Assembly: GCA_019057975.1 (NCBI GenBank)
Contig: JAHLWJ010000082.1
Span: 1 to 15,849 of the forward strand
DNA from: Promethearchaeota archaeon
Lineage (GTDB): Archaea; Asgardarchaeota; Lokiarchaeia; Sigynarchaeales; SOKP01
Length of the DNA stretch: 15,849 bases
Reading direction: 5' to 3'
The translations under genes and the position numbers were made by a program. This document shows, piece after piece, positions 1 through 7,930 of the stretch (positions are counted from its first letter, which is position 1; each line of letters begins with the position of its first letter). Under the pieces are notes generated by a model, which worked only from the letters and a program-made list of their open reading frames with translations, had not been told where the DNA came from and did no database searches.

Positions 1-735
1 ACCAATATCTACAGCCTTTTTCTTTATGGATTTTAAAATCAAGGTTAATTCCTCGACGTTAGTGACGAACCCTATTATAACAAACCCAAAAAACGCTTCA
101 GGTATATGTAGGATATCAATAATTTGATCCGCAGATAAAATTAGTAATTCACCTCCTATAAAAATAAAAACTAACCCTATAGATGCTAAAAAAATCTTCT
201 TCACTTTAGAGGATCTTTTTAATTCCATTGATTCTATCTCATTAAATTTAGAGTTCTCTTCGATATCTCTTGTATTTCTATCCTTTTCTTGGGAGTAATA
301 CCTAAGATTCCGCAAAAAGTAGATAAAGTAAACACACAAAGCAATTAAACCGGATATAAACATAAAATTGTTAAATACGAAGCTAAAAAGAAGATTAATT
401 AATAAAATATATAAAATTATAAAGTAAAATCTTGATAGAGATTTAAACTTCAAAGTGTAGAATAGTAAAGGTAAGGAAAATGCTAACGTCATAGCAATTA
501 TAGAATTACCAACTACGTTTCCAATAGAAACGTAAGGTAGCCCGTTAATAGCAGCGATTATGGACGCGATTGATTCTTCAGGATCAATTCCAAGAACCAA
601 CATTCCAATAATAAAAGGTGATAAATTGTAGATAACACAAATATCTTTCAAATTATCCAAAAAGATGTCAGCAGCAAAAAAAATAATGAAATAACTTCCG
701 ATAAAAAATATTATCCAAACAGTTATTCCTAACAT
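1..735 (-). CDS. CaCA-family Na+/Ca2+ exchanger-like membrane protein (partial, 3' end outside window)
   Basis: The minus-strand frame is open from the ATG at 735 to the window edge (245 codons), so the C-terminus is missing. An in-frame stop lies a short way upstream with no other ATG between, which supports this start. The protein is highly hydrophobic. Residues about 38-85 match the alpha-1 repeat of calcium/cation antiporters: a Pro-Glu-Glu helix (GIDPEESIASIIAA), then IGNVVGNSII in the place of the usual GNxxGSN. A charged cytoplasmic loop (about 145-180) separates it from a second half. There GFVTNVEELTLILKS, near residue 230, is the expected alpha-2 repeat, cut before its GNxxGS motif. 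The family (YrbG-like) exchanges Na+ or H+ for Ca2+ across the cytoplasmic membrane. Both repeats lack the common GTSxPE form, so ion specificity is uncertain. A small CopG-like gene lies just upstream on the same strand. Confidence 0.8.
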   Translation of the reverse strand, partial: MLGITVWIIFFIGSYFIIFFAADIFLDNLKDICVIYNLSPFIIGMLVLGIDPEESIASIIAAINGLPYVSIGNVVGNSIIAMTLAFSLPLLFYTLKFKSLSRFYFIILYILLINLLFSFVFNNFMFISGLIALCVYFIYFLRNLRYYSQEKDRNTRDIEENSKFNEIESMELKRSSKVKKIFLASIGLVFIFIGGELLILSADQIIDILHIPEAFFGFVIIGFVTNVEELTLILKSIKKKAVDIG

Positions 736-833
736 TGAAATTATATAACATAGTGTTGCATAAAAAACTGTTCAGTAAAATAAGATTTTCAATTGGCTAA
801 ATTCGAAGAATACTAAAAATAATAAATAAAAGG

Positions 834-840
834 AAAAAAA
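834..840 (-). terminator. Poly-T terminator after the CopG-like gene
   Basis: On the minus strand a run of seven T residues begins four bases after the stop codon of the small regulator. This is the usual intrinsic terminator form of archaeal RNA polymerase. It suggests that the regulator and the exchanger are separate transcripts, although read-through is possible. The remaining 100 bases before the exchanger start are AT-rich and hold no other gene. Confidence 0.4.
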
Positions 841-843
841 TAG

Positions 844-1008
844 TTATTCCTTCCTTAGGAGTGTACTAAGTTCAATTTTTAATAAATCGCGAATTGCTAC
901 ACGGATAACTTCTGAGCGATTAGGGTACATATTCATGTTAACCAATTCTTCTATACCTTTGAGATATGCTTCCGGAATATGACATGTTATAAGTTTTATT
1001 AAAACCAC
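844..1008 (-). CDS. CopG-like ribbon-helix-helix transcriptional regulator, 54 residues
   Basis: This short gene starts at GTG (1006-1008) and ends at TAA (844-846). The product consists of only a ribbon-helix-helix DNA-binding domain. A short beta strand (VLIKLITCHIP) is followed by helix A (EAYLKGIEELVNMNM), the turn YPNRSEVIRVAI, and helix B (RDLLKIELSTLLRKE). The NRSEVIR turn is the conserved CopG/NikR/MetJ-type signature. The LITCHIPEAYL start is typical of small archaeal members. Such proteins act as dimers, with the beta ribbon lying in the DNA major groove. There is no sensor domain, so any signal must come through a partner or through protein level. No ATG is available in the open frame upstream, so GTG is the best start. 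The target is unknown. The exchanger downstream and the repeat-rich region upstream of its own start are the obvious candidates. Confidence 0.85.
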   Translation of the reverse strand: MVLIKLITCHIPEAYLKGIEELVNMNMYPNRSEVIRVAIRDLLKIELSTLLRKE

Positions 1009-1375
1009 CTTATGAGCTGTTAAAACGATTGTTTTTAATATTTAGACGAGAAAACAGAATAATATATTACTATAATACTAGAATAATATACTCGAAACAC
1101 TCATAGATTTCACGAACAATATATCTAAGCGTATTATACTAGTTTTAAGAAGTCAATTGATTTTACGAAAATTCTTTTCAGAAATTTCTGTCTATTTATT
1201 ATATAAAACTATTTTCCCTTTTCTATAATCAAATTTCAGCAATTTTTAATTTGAGGCAAAAATATAAATTTTTTCTTGTTCTTTTTGAATTTATGTAACT
1301 CAAAATTGTTCAGATTAATCAAGCTATCAGACTTAGATTAATAGGTTGGAGTAGTAAAATTCTAATTTATTAGAA
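1009..1375. other. AT-rich intergenic region with short repeats and palindromes
   Basis: I see no gene here. It separates the divergent CopG-like gene and the PadR/ABC operon. The 11-mer AGAATAATATA occurs at 1056-1066 and again at 1080-1090, a period of 24 bases, and ATACTAG occurs near both 1075 and 1137. A perfect 12-base palindrome, CAGAAATTTCTG, sits at 1179-1190. The direct repeats lie where operators of the CopG-like regulator would be expected, upstream of its start, but that is inference. Confidence 0.45.
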
Positions 1376-1391
1376 GACCAAAGTTTATATC
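1376..1391 (+). promoter_or_regulatory. Putative BRE/TATA promoter of the PadR-ABC operon
   Basis: A purine-rich BRE-like stretch (AGACCAAAG, 1376-1384) runs directly into TTTATATC (1384-1391), a good archaeal TATA box. Transcription would start near 1413, leaving a leader of about 65 bases before the TTG start of the PadR gene. The box overlaps the first arm of a perfect dyad, so a protein bound there would block TBP/TFB. Confidence 0.5.
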
Positions 1392-1427
1392 GGAAACCGA
1401 TATATCCATTATATCGATAACTGATAC
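1386..1427. promoter_or_regulatory. Two tandem dyads, putative PadR operators
   Basis: TATATCGG-AAA-CCGATATA (1386-1404) is a perfect inverted repeat with 8-base arms. A second, imperfect copy, ATATCGATAACTGATAC (1411-1427), has the same 17-base core length and starts exactly 24 bases later. The first covers the TATA box and the second the expected transcription start. PadR proteins bind dyads of this kind as dimers and usually repress their own operon. A related dyad lies before the second PadR gene at 9148-9167. Confidence 0.65.
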
Positions 1428-1476
1428 ATTTCGATTTTAATAAAAATAATCAATACAATTTTTAGAGTGACGCTTA

Positions 1477-2046
1477 TTGGTTGAAAGTATTGCCGGGAAA
1501 TTTGAAAAAGCAATGAAAAAGGGATTTATTAGTACCCTAACTTTAATGGTTTTAGAGAAAGAACCCATGCACGGTCGTCAGATCAAAAAAGCTATAGAAG
1601 AACGCACATTTGGATGCTGGGAACCCACAGACTCAACAATTTATACAATTCTTAAAGACTTACGAGAAAAAAATCTTATAGTATCTATTCACACACCAGA
1701 TACAGATGAAAAAACAATAACTTACGAAATTACAGAGGACGGTAAGAATACGCTTGAAATAATGATTAAAAAGGAGCAAGAAATAAGAGAATCTATGAGA
1801 TCTATTATCACATCTACATTTGGAATTAAGGACGAGCTAAGTAGTATTGAATTGAATAGTCTTTTTAATCAAAGGTCTCTTTTTGCACGAATGACTCATA
1901 AACCTGGAATTGAAACGCTACAAGTTTTGGAATTCCAGAGAACTTTTCTAAAAAAAAGAATTGAAATTTTAAACCAAAAGCTTCAAAAGATTGAAGATAG
2001 AATTACAAAATTGGATGATAAAAATCGAAATGAAGATGTATCATAA
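1477..2046 (+). CDS. PadR-family transcriptional repressor of the ABC operon
   Basis: The protein of 189 residues starts at TTG; the in-frame ATG 12 codons on is an alternative, but the N-terminal extension is common in archaeal relatives. Residues 15-95 form the PadR winged helix-turn-helix. MKKGFISTLTLMVLEKEPMH (13-32) is the first helices, the recognition helix includes PTDSTIYTILKDLREKNLI (50-68), and the wing ends in TYEITEDGK. Residues about 140-185 are strongly charged and predicted coiled coil (FLKKRIEILNQKLQKIEDR), the usual dimerisation segment. The family represses transporter and stress operons and can be released by small ligands. It lies first in a unit with an ABC exporter, 24 bases before the ATPase gene, and has dyads over its promoter. 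It therefore most likely represses itself and the exporter. The ligand is not evident. Confidence 0.9.
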   Translation: MVESIAGKFEKAMKKGFISTLTLMVLEKEPMHGRQIKKAIEERTFGCWEPTDSTIYTILKDLREKNLIVSIHTPDTDEKTITYEITEDGKNTLEIMIKKEQEIRESMRSIITSTFGIKDELSSIELNSLFNQRSLFARMTHKPGIETLQVLEFQRTFLKKRIEILNQKLQKIEDRITKLDDKNRNEDVS

Positions 2047-2070
2047 ATTTAAATCAAAAATGAAGAAATA

Positions 2071-3117
2071 ATGTCAGAAACAGTAATTAAACTAGAAAAT
2101 TTAACGAAAAAATTTGGAAACTTTACAGCGGTCAACAGCATTAATTTAGAAGTACGGAGAGGAGAAACTATCGGACTGGTAGGTCCTAATGGTGCCGGAA
2201 AAACGACAACTATCAAAATGATTGCGAAAATTCTCAGACCAAATTCAGGGAAGATATTAATTAGAACGAACCATAGCGATTTGCAGGACTTAAAAAATGT
2301 ATCAACTACAGTTAGCCAAATAGGGTTTTTAATAGATATTCCTAACTTTTACAATATGACGGGATATCAATTACTTAAGTATTTTGCGAAAATTCAGAGA
2401 TATCCAAAAGATAAAATAGAGGGCAGAATCAATGAACTTTTAGAGCTCTTTAAACTATCAGAATGGAAACATGAAAGGACCAGAAATTATTCTAAAGGTA
2501 TGGTGCAAAAGTTAGGAATCATTCAAGCGATCTTACATGATCCGGAGATCATAATCTTAGACGAGCCTCAAACTGGGTTAGATCCCTTGGCTCGCATAGA
2601 AATACGTAAGTATATCAGAAAACTTCAATCCCTAGGAAAAACCATCTTTGTCGCATCCCATATGCTCTACGAGATTTCTGAAGTATGCGATAAAATTGCG
2701 CTAATAAACTACGGTAAAATTATTGGCTTTGATACTGTAGATAACCTAGCACTTACCTTAAAAACAAGCGAGATAAATTGTCTACTCCTAAATCCACTTC
2801 CTGCTGAAAAACTAGCTCCATTATTAAATCGACTGATCGAAAGGCTTAACCCCTATTTAGATCAAAATTTAGATCCAAACACATCAAAAATTCCTATACG
2901 GTATAATCTAGAACATCAAGGACTGAAGTTTTATTTTGACGGAAAAAAGGAATCTAAAGCTGAAATTTTGAAAATTTTAATTAAGGAATTCGAGTCAGAT
3001 TTCACAGTTATCTCATTTGTTCAGCCGAGAACTAATCAATTAGAGCGAGTTTACTCACAAATGGTAAAGGATAATACGCCAGAAGGAACCATTAAATTAA
3101 CAGGAGATGATTCTTAA
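2071..3117 (+). CDS. ABC transporter ATP-binding protein (ABC-2 exporter type)
   Basis: This ATPase of 348 residues has all the canonical motifs. Walker A is GPNGAGKT (38-45), the signature is YSKGMVQK (140-147), a variant of LSGGQ, and Walker B is IIILDEP (160-166). The D-loop is GLDP and the H-loop His is 197. The NBD (about 1-225) resembles the CcmA/NatA/DrrA group that powers ABC-2 permeases. The C-terminal 120 residues form an accessory domain of the kind often seen in this group, ending in a conserved-looking VYSQMV helix. It hydrolyses ATP on the cytoplasmic face to drive the permease encoded next. The permease gene starts at or just before its stop codon, which indicates translational coupling. 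The substrate cannot be read from sequence; drugs, lipids or peptides are all possible for the family. Confidence 0.95.
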   Translation: MSETVIKLENLTKKFGNFTAVNSINLEVRRGETIGLVGPNGAGKTTTIKMIAKILRPNSGKILIRTNHSDLQDLKNVSTTVSQIGFLIDIPNFYNMTGYQLLKYFAKIQRYPKDKIEGRINELLELFKLSEWKHERTRNYSKGMVQKLGIIQAILHDPEIIILDEPQTGLDPLARIEIRKYIRKLQSLGKTIFVASHMLYEISEVCDKIALINYGKIIGFDTVDNLALTLKTSEINCLLLNPLPAEKLAPLLNRLIERLNPYLDQNLDPNTSKIPIRYNLEHQGLKFYFDGKKESKAEILKILIKEFESDFTVISFVQPRTNQLERVYSQMVKDNTPEGTIKLTGDDS

Positions 3118-3118
3118 A

Positions 3119-3973
3119 ATGAGAAATGAAGAAAAATCATTTATTGGAATATCGCCAATATATCACACGATAATCTTTGAAATGAAAAAGCAGAAAAAGA
3201 AGTTATATTTCTTTACAGTTATTACGATCTTAGTTGCAGTGTTAACGAGTTATATTTTGCCTCTGTTCCCAGAGTTCCTTTTGTCAAATACACAAGCACA
3301 GTTCTTTAGTGGCGGTTTGAACTTTATCTCGTTCATAACCCTGTTTGCGGCGTGTTTATTTTTTTCGGGTATAATTTGTTCTGAATTTAATAAAAGAACT
3401 GGTTTTATTGTCTTTCCAAAAATAAACAAATACAAATTGATTATTGGAAAGTATCTTGGAAATCTGATTCTTGTTGTATTCATTGTTGCGGTGTATTATT
3501 TTATCCTCGGACTTTTTGGTTTTCTATATTATGGTGGACCTATTAATATTCGGATATTTTATTCCTTCGGATTTGCTGTATTATACGTAGTAGCATTAAG
3601 CAGCTTTGTTACGCTATTCAGTTCTTTTATGAAAAATGTAAACATTACGATCATTATAACCTTGGTAATTCTTTTAATGGGATTTAACATAGCTGATCAA
3701 ATTATAAATTTAATATTTGCAGAGGCATTTGAACCATTATACTCATTAGCATATCTGGGTTATTTGATTACTTCAGTACTCCTGAATCCATTTCCAGATC
3801 TAAGATATGTCGAATCTTCATTTGGCGGAATGGGTGGTGGCATGATGGGAAGTGATTTTTCATATAGTACTTGGATAACACCTAGCATTTTTATGGGAAC
3901 GACATTATTGCTCGTATACATCGTTGCTTGTTTCTTGCTAGCAGCAGTTTTATTCAAAAGGAGGCAATTGTAA
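3119..3973 (+). CDS. ABC-2 type permease subunit
   Basis: This polytopic protein has 284 residues from the ATG at 3119. Another ATG at 3107 overlaps the ATPase gene, but the AGGAG Shine-Dalgarno-like sequence (3102-3106) abuts it with no spacer and better serves 3119. Six membrane segments lie at about 31-50, 71-88, 114-136, 148-170, 175-195 and 257-278. After the second comes the ABC-2 motif region with a conserved Glu (CSEFNKRTGFIVFPKINKYK), which contacts the ATPase. The last external loop has a Gly/Met-rich stretch (FGGMGGGMMGSD, near 235-246). Two copies probably pair with two ATPases to form an exporter. The gene following starts two bases after the stop, so all four genes are likely one transcript. 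The shadow frames on the opposite strand have no merit. Confidence 0.9.
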   Translation: MRNEEKSFIGISPIYHTIIFEMKKQKKKLYFFTVITILVAVLTSYILPLFPEFLLSNTQAQFFSGGLNFISFITLFAACLFFSGIICSEFNKRTGFIVFPKINKYKLIIGKYLGNLILVVFIVAVYYFILGLFGFLYYGGPINIRIFYSFGFAVLYVVALSSFVTLFSSFMKNVNITIIITLVILLMGFNIADQIINLIFAEAFEPLYSLAYLGYLITSVLLNPFPDLRYVESSFGGMGGGMMGSDFSYSTWITPSIFMGTTLLLVYIVACFLLAAVLFKRRQL

Positions 3974-3974
3974 A

Positions 3975-4943
3975 ATGTGGTCAATTAGAAGTAAAACCAG
4001 AACAAAGGTATTGAGCTTAACTATGCTTAGCCTATTTCTTATTGGAATTCTCTCTACATCGATAGTAGCTAGCTCAGCGTACCAACATACTTTAAGGAAA
4101 GGAACTGATGATTTCGTAGTAGAACTTTATAGTAGTGCTGAATGGAAAAACACTGTTGATTCTTCCTTAACACCAAGCGATTGGTTTGAAGGAGAGGCAA
4201 ATATTACAAGTGCAAAAAGCAAAATAACACTAACAGGATTGATACCCGCCACATGGGACACTTATGAAGTTTTTACCTCAATTTTTATGCCCGAATACTT
4301 CAACAGTACAGAAATTCCGAAGATCTTATACAATATGACTTCACAAAAATACAACGAAACTACGATCAATGCAAACTACACAACTAAATATAACTTATTG
4401 TACGGAATACGCTCGGTATGGAACTATACAACTAATGATTATGAGGAGAACCCGAGCAATACCGATGTAATCATATTCTTTCCGGACCCTTTAAAATACA
4501 AAGTAATGTTAGACGATTATCATACTCTTGCTGAAGATATGAACGGAAACACCAATATTTCGTCATCGGGTGATACCTTTCCATATGTAAGCGCAGACGA
4601 ATTTCTCTGGAAGCTCATTTTCATGGGTTTAGCAACCGCAGAACCACACGGAAATTACTTAGAATCTCTAGTTAACGAACTTGGATGCGAAAATACTTCA
4701 GTAAGTGGGTCAACGCTTATAATTGAGCGTTATGGCATAACAAATTATACTGTCGAAATTTCCTACGGAGAGAGAGGGATGATGTCTTCCTTCACAGTAA
4801 AGGACATAAGTGGCGATGTTATCTATAAAATAACCAGTTCCAATTCAGAGTGGCTCTTCTATTTAATACTAATAATAGTCTCAGCTGTCAGCGTTGCTTT
4901 AGTTGTTTTTATAGTTGTTAGAGGTAGAAAACGCAGAAGATAA
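3975..4943 (+). CDS. Membrane-anchored, sequon-rich surface protein of the ABC operon (family not recognised)
   Basis: I do not recognise a family. The 322-residue product has an N-terminal hydrophobic segment (about 12-34) that can act as signal or anchor. An ectodomain of about 255 residues follows, then a C-terminal membrane helix (about 293-315, WLFYLILIIVSAVSVALVVF) and a basic cytoplasmic tail (RGRKRRR). The ectodomain is acidic and aromatic and carries about nine N-X-S/T sequons, fitting archaeal N-glycosylation outside the cell. It begins two bases after the permease stop, and GGAGG lies upstream at 3960-3964 as a ribosome binding site. Its place as last gene of a PadR/ABC-2 unit suggests an accessory role, such as an extracellular partner or substrate-capture protein of the exporter. 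That is inference from position only. Confidence 0.75.
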   Translation: MWSIRSKTRTKVLSLTMLSLFLIGILSTSIVASSAYQHTLRKGTDDFVVELYSSAEWKNTVDSSLTPSDWFEGEANITSAKSKITLTGLIPATWDTYEVFTSIFMPEYFNSTEIPKILYNMTSQKYNETTINANYTTKYNLLYGIRSVWNYTTNDYEENPSNTDVIIFFPDPLKYKVMLDDYHTLAEDMNGNTNISSSGDTFPYVSADEFLWKLIFMGLATAEPHGNYLESLVNELGCENTSVSGSTLIIERYGITNYTVEISYGERGMMSSFTVKDISGDVIYKITSSNSEWLFYLILIIVSAVSVALVVFIVVRGRKRRR

Positions 4944-4954
4944 TTCTAAAACTA

Positions 4955-5062
4955 TTTTTTTATAACTTTTTTTTAATATATTTTCAATTATTTCTTTACC
5001 AAAATCATCTAATTTGTTAATATTAAGATAATTAATAACCAGTATAAAAAAAAAGAAAAAAA
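4955..5062. terminator. Two-way poly-T terminator region between convergent genes
   Basis: On the plus strand T7 (4955-4961) and T8 (4967-4974) follow the ABC operon. On the minus strand nine and seven T residues (complement of 5046-5054 and 5056-5062) follow the large FG-GAP gene. Archaeal polymerase terminates at such tracts without a hairpin. No gene lies in this gap. Confidence 0.6.
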
Positions 5063-5073
5063 TGTTATTAACT

Positions 5074-7650
5074 TTAATCTTCTATTTTAGATACGCGCGA
5101 AGTAGGTTTTCCATCGGGGTAAATATTGGTTACATCGCGTGGTGTCGTGTCGTATCCTTTTTTTTCCATCAGAGCATATAATTTCTGGGTGTTAAAGTCT
5201 ATTGAAAATTCCATTATTTCTCCTGCCAATAATATATATGAAAAAGCGGTTAAAAATGGGATCCCCGCAAAGAAAACTACGATTACTAAGACTCCAAATA
5301 TCATACTCGCAATATCATTGCTATCGGCAAAGAATCCTGAAAGATCTACCGTTGTTAAGAAACCTATTAAAGTCACTATCGCAGAAAGACCTGCCATCCC
5401 TTTTACGAGTGATTGAGCCCATACGCTTATCGGTTCTATATCTCCTGGTTGGCGGTACTTCTTAGATTGACGAAAGTAGACGACACCAGCGTCATCTAAT
5501 AGAAAATTACCGGCAATAAAAAACGAAAATACGAGAAAGGTCAAAATCATTGGAAATATACAACAGAGCATATAACCGTTCATAAATTGAAAAAATTCGG
5601 TAGACCCAAACACGTCAAAATCTTGAGGGTAGCCAAGGATAGGTGTAATCGCTCCGTACGTATAGAATCCAATCGCAATCGAAAGGAGTAACGGGAGAAG
5701 AATCCTTTTCATCTGGATCACCGTCCCAATTTCTTTCCGATCCTCCATATCAAGCACAATTATATCCGTTTCATAACTTTTAGATATTTTAAAAAATAAT
5801 GATCGAAGTTTTATGAAGAAATAAGCAAATCTTGGGGCAAATCTATTGTATAATGCAGCGGTTAAGGGCAATGCTCCATACCAAGTGATTATTACTGTAA
5901 GGAAACTTACAATAATCGAAGTCATATTTTGGTTAGGTATAAGCGTTTTATTAAAGATATTTAGTTGTATTAGAAACAACAAGAAAGTGACGGACATTAA
6001 AGTTATAGCAAGTGCATTCACAGCGACCGTAAGTTTATGTTCCTTGACACCTCCTCTACTAAAGCTTATCTTCCTACCCTTTAGTATTACTAATAATAAT
6101 CCTACGCATAACAAAGCAACAAGGATGGCAAAAAGAGGAGTTCCAAAAGAGAAATGTGGAGACAACCATATTGCGAGTGGTTTTGAAGAAGCAATTCCAA
6201 TTACCCTGTCGTGAGCTGAAAAAACGTAATCACCCTTACCATCACCGCTAAAATCTTGAAATGGAAGCAACTCCTGAGTACCATATTCGTTATTTACAAT
6301 GCCAAGAACTGTATTATCTGACGGGTTTATTACAGTTAAACGGCGAACTTCTTGAGGCGAATAAACAAGTCTAATTCTTTCGGAAAGAACTATTTCATCA
6401 ATGTTATCTCCATTCATATCTTCTCCTAAGGCATAGGCATTCATTGATTCTTCAGTTGAATAGGCAGATAATTGCCAATAAATTTCTTCAGAAGTCTCTT
6501 CAACTTTGTAAATTATCATAAGACTATCTCTTGTACCAGAACTCTCTTCATATATATCACAATTAATTAAAATGTAGGCTTCCATATCGCTTTCGTCAGA
6601 ACCGAGTAGATTAATATCAAAATTGTTGTATTCTCCTGGAATACTAAATATCCGAATTGTACTACCATCAATACCATTAACAATTGTAACATTCCCCTCG
6701 GTTGATAGTAGCGCTATCTCGTTAATATCATCACCATTTATGTCTTCAATAAAGGTATAACGAGTACTATGTTCGGTAAGCGTTTCGTTGAAAATTGGAT
6801 TCATGAAGTTAGACGTGCTGGTATTAAATAATATAATTGAATTTTGATTTATAAAAAGCAGCTCATCTTTAGAACCGTAGGGAAATAAATCTATTGCTGG
6901 AATTATATCATTTTCGCTAATCCACGTAAAATCCAGATAGAATGTATCGTATTGAGTTCCATTTACGAAATAACTGGAAATGTTGCAATAATACTCGTTC
7001 GACGCGTTTACTTTTGATATACACTCAATGAATACAAAATCAACTAAGCTATCGTTCAGATAAACAGCATCGTGCATGAAAAGATTAGTAAAATTTCGAA
7101 GGTCCCCTGTTAGAATCGGAATGTCAGTACCGTTATTTCCTGAGATCATGATATTAGTATAAGCATCTGGAATTATTTCTGGTTGAAAATTAGATTGATT
7201 ATTAGGTCTTACCCAATCTGGAGTTACGGAGGCAATCACTGCGAAATAATCCTTTATATCATCACCGTTTATATCCCCCAGCTCAAACATTCTCTTCACC
7301 GGATTATTTGTGTTTTTTTCCCACAACTTTGCACCACTCAAGCCATTTAATCCGATAATTTTACCAAAATTAGTTAAATCATCCGGATTTCCTACATTCT
7401 CAGATTCTTGCCATCTAACATCGGCGTAAGTAATAACATCGTTGATACCATCTTTATTAAGGTCGTCAGCAGCTATGATAGACAATTCCATAGAATTTTC
7501 TTCACTATACTCTTCCCAAACCCATCCGGGTTGAATTTCCATTTGGGTTATAAACACTAATCCAAGGCTTCCGAAAACGATGAAGGCCGCCGCTAAGAGG
7601 ATATAATTAACTGGATGTGTTCGCATTTTTTTACTTTTTTGTTCATTCAT
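5074..7650 (-). CDS. Large membrane protein with FG-GAP/VCBS-type repeats and a polytopic C-terminal domain
   Basis: The product has 858 residues. One membrane helix near residues 15-36 precedes an ectodomain to about 500. This holds five Ca2+-loop motifs of the D-x-[DN/S]-x-D-[GDN] type: DLNKDGIND (63-71), DINGDDIKD (126-134), DINGDDINE (303-311), DMNGDNIDE (411-419) and DFSGDGKGD (466-474). They are the hallmark of FG-GAP/VCBS repeats, which build integrin-alpha-like seven-bladed propellers. Sequons are frequent in the same part, so it should face outside. The last 350 residues hold about seven more membrane helices (near 504-524, 541-563, 577-597, 650-668, 693-715, 750-770, 783-808) and a soluble tail with no family I recognise. 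A Ca2+-stabilised adhesion or sensing role is plausible but unproved. It appears to be a single-gene transcript. Confidence 0.85.
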   Translation of the reverse strand: MNEQKSKKMRTHPVNYILLAAAFIVFGSLGLVFITQMEIQPGWVWEEYSEENSMELSIIAADDLNKDGINDVITYADVRWQESENVGNPDDLTNFGKIIGLNGLSGAKLWEKNTNNPVKRMFELGDINGDDIKDYFAVIASVTPDWVRPNNQSNFQPEIIPDAYTNIMISGNNGTDIPILTGDLRNFTNLFMHDAVYLNDSLVDFVFIECISKVNASNEYYCNISSYFVNGTQYDTFYLDFTWISENDIIPAIDLFPYGSKDELLFINQNSIILFNTSTSNFMNPIFNETLTEHSTRYTFIEDINGDDINEIALLSTEGNVTIVNGIDGSTIRIFSIPGEYNNFDINLLGSDESDMEAYILINCDIYEESSGTRDSLMIIYKVEETSEEIYWQLSAYSTEESMNAYALGEDMNGDNIDEIVLSERIRLVYSPQEVRRLTVINPSDNTVLGIVNNEYGTQELLPFQDFSGDGKGDYVFSAHDRVIGIASSKPLAIWLSPHFSFGTPLFAILVALLCVGLLLVILKGRKISFSRGGVKEHKLTVAVNALAITLMSVTFLLFLIQLNIFNKTLIPNQNMTSIIVSFLTVIITWYGALPLTAALYNRFAPRFAYFFIKLRSLFFKISKSYETDIIVLDMEDRKEIGTVIQMKRILLPLLLSIAIGFYTYGAITPILGYPQDFDVFGSTEFFQFMNGYMLCCIFPMILTFLVFSFFIAGNFLLDDAGVVYFRQSKKYRQPGDIEPISVWAQSLVKGMAGLSAIVTLIGFLTTVDLSGFFADSNDIASMIFGVLVIVVFFAGIPFLTAFSYILLAGEIMEFSIDFNTQKLYALMEKKGYDTTPRDVTNIYPDGKPTSRVSKIED

Positions 7651-7930
7651 AATTTCTAAGTTTAAATTTGATTTATTTAGTTATATTTAACCATTCAAAA
7701 TTATAAATCTTAAGTAAAAATTAGCCAGAATTGTTACAATTCATATTTACATAATTTAGCGATCTTCAACAAAGTTGAGTTTAATTAAAGGTTATTAATC
7801 AAGATTAAAAAAGAAAAAAAAATAGTATTTATTGGAGTTATTTTAGAGTTAAGTTTTACTTGAAAACTCTCGCTAAGTCGTAAAGTAATTAATTCTAAAG
7901 TGCTCCACCTTATTACTTAATACTTACTTA
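7651..7930. other. Intergenic gap with minus-strand poly-T terminator and presumed promoter of the FG-GAP gene
   Basis: Read on the minus strand, T9 and T6 tracts (complement of 7814-7822 and 7807-7812) lie about 110 bases after the hsp20 stop and would end that transcript. The remaining AT-rich DNA up to 7651 must contain the promoter of the FG-GAP gene. The composition is too uniform to single out a TATA box. No gene is visible. Confidence 0.45.

Noticed and set aside
1179..1190. Perfect palindrome CAGAAATTTCTG as an operator
   Set aside because: It is not placed near a clear promoter element and has no second copy that I can see in the window. AT-rich 12-base palindromes arise easily by chance.
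3250..3984. Minus-strand frames opposite the ABC permease gene
   Set aside because: They lie opposite a well-supported membrane protein and have no start signals of their own.
5126..6214. Several plus-strand frames inside the large FG-GAP gene
   Set aside because: They are antisense to a long gene with clear domains, and their translations have no domain logic.
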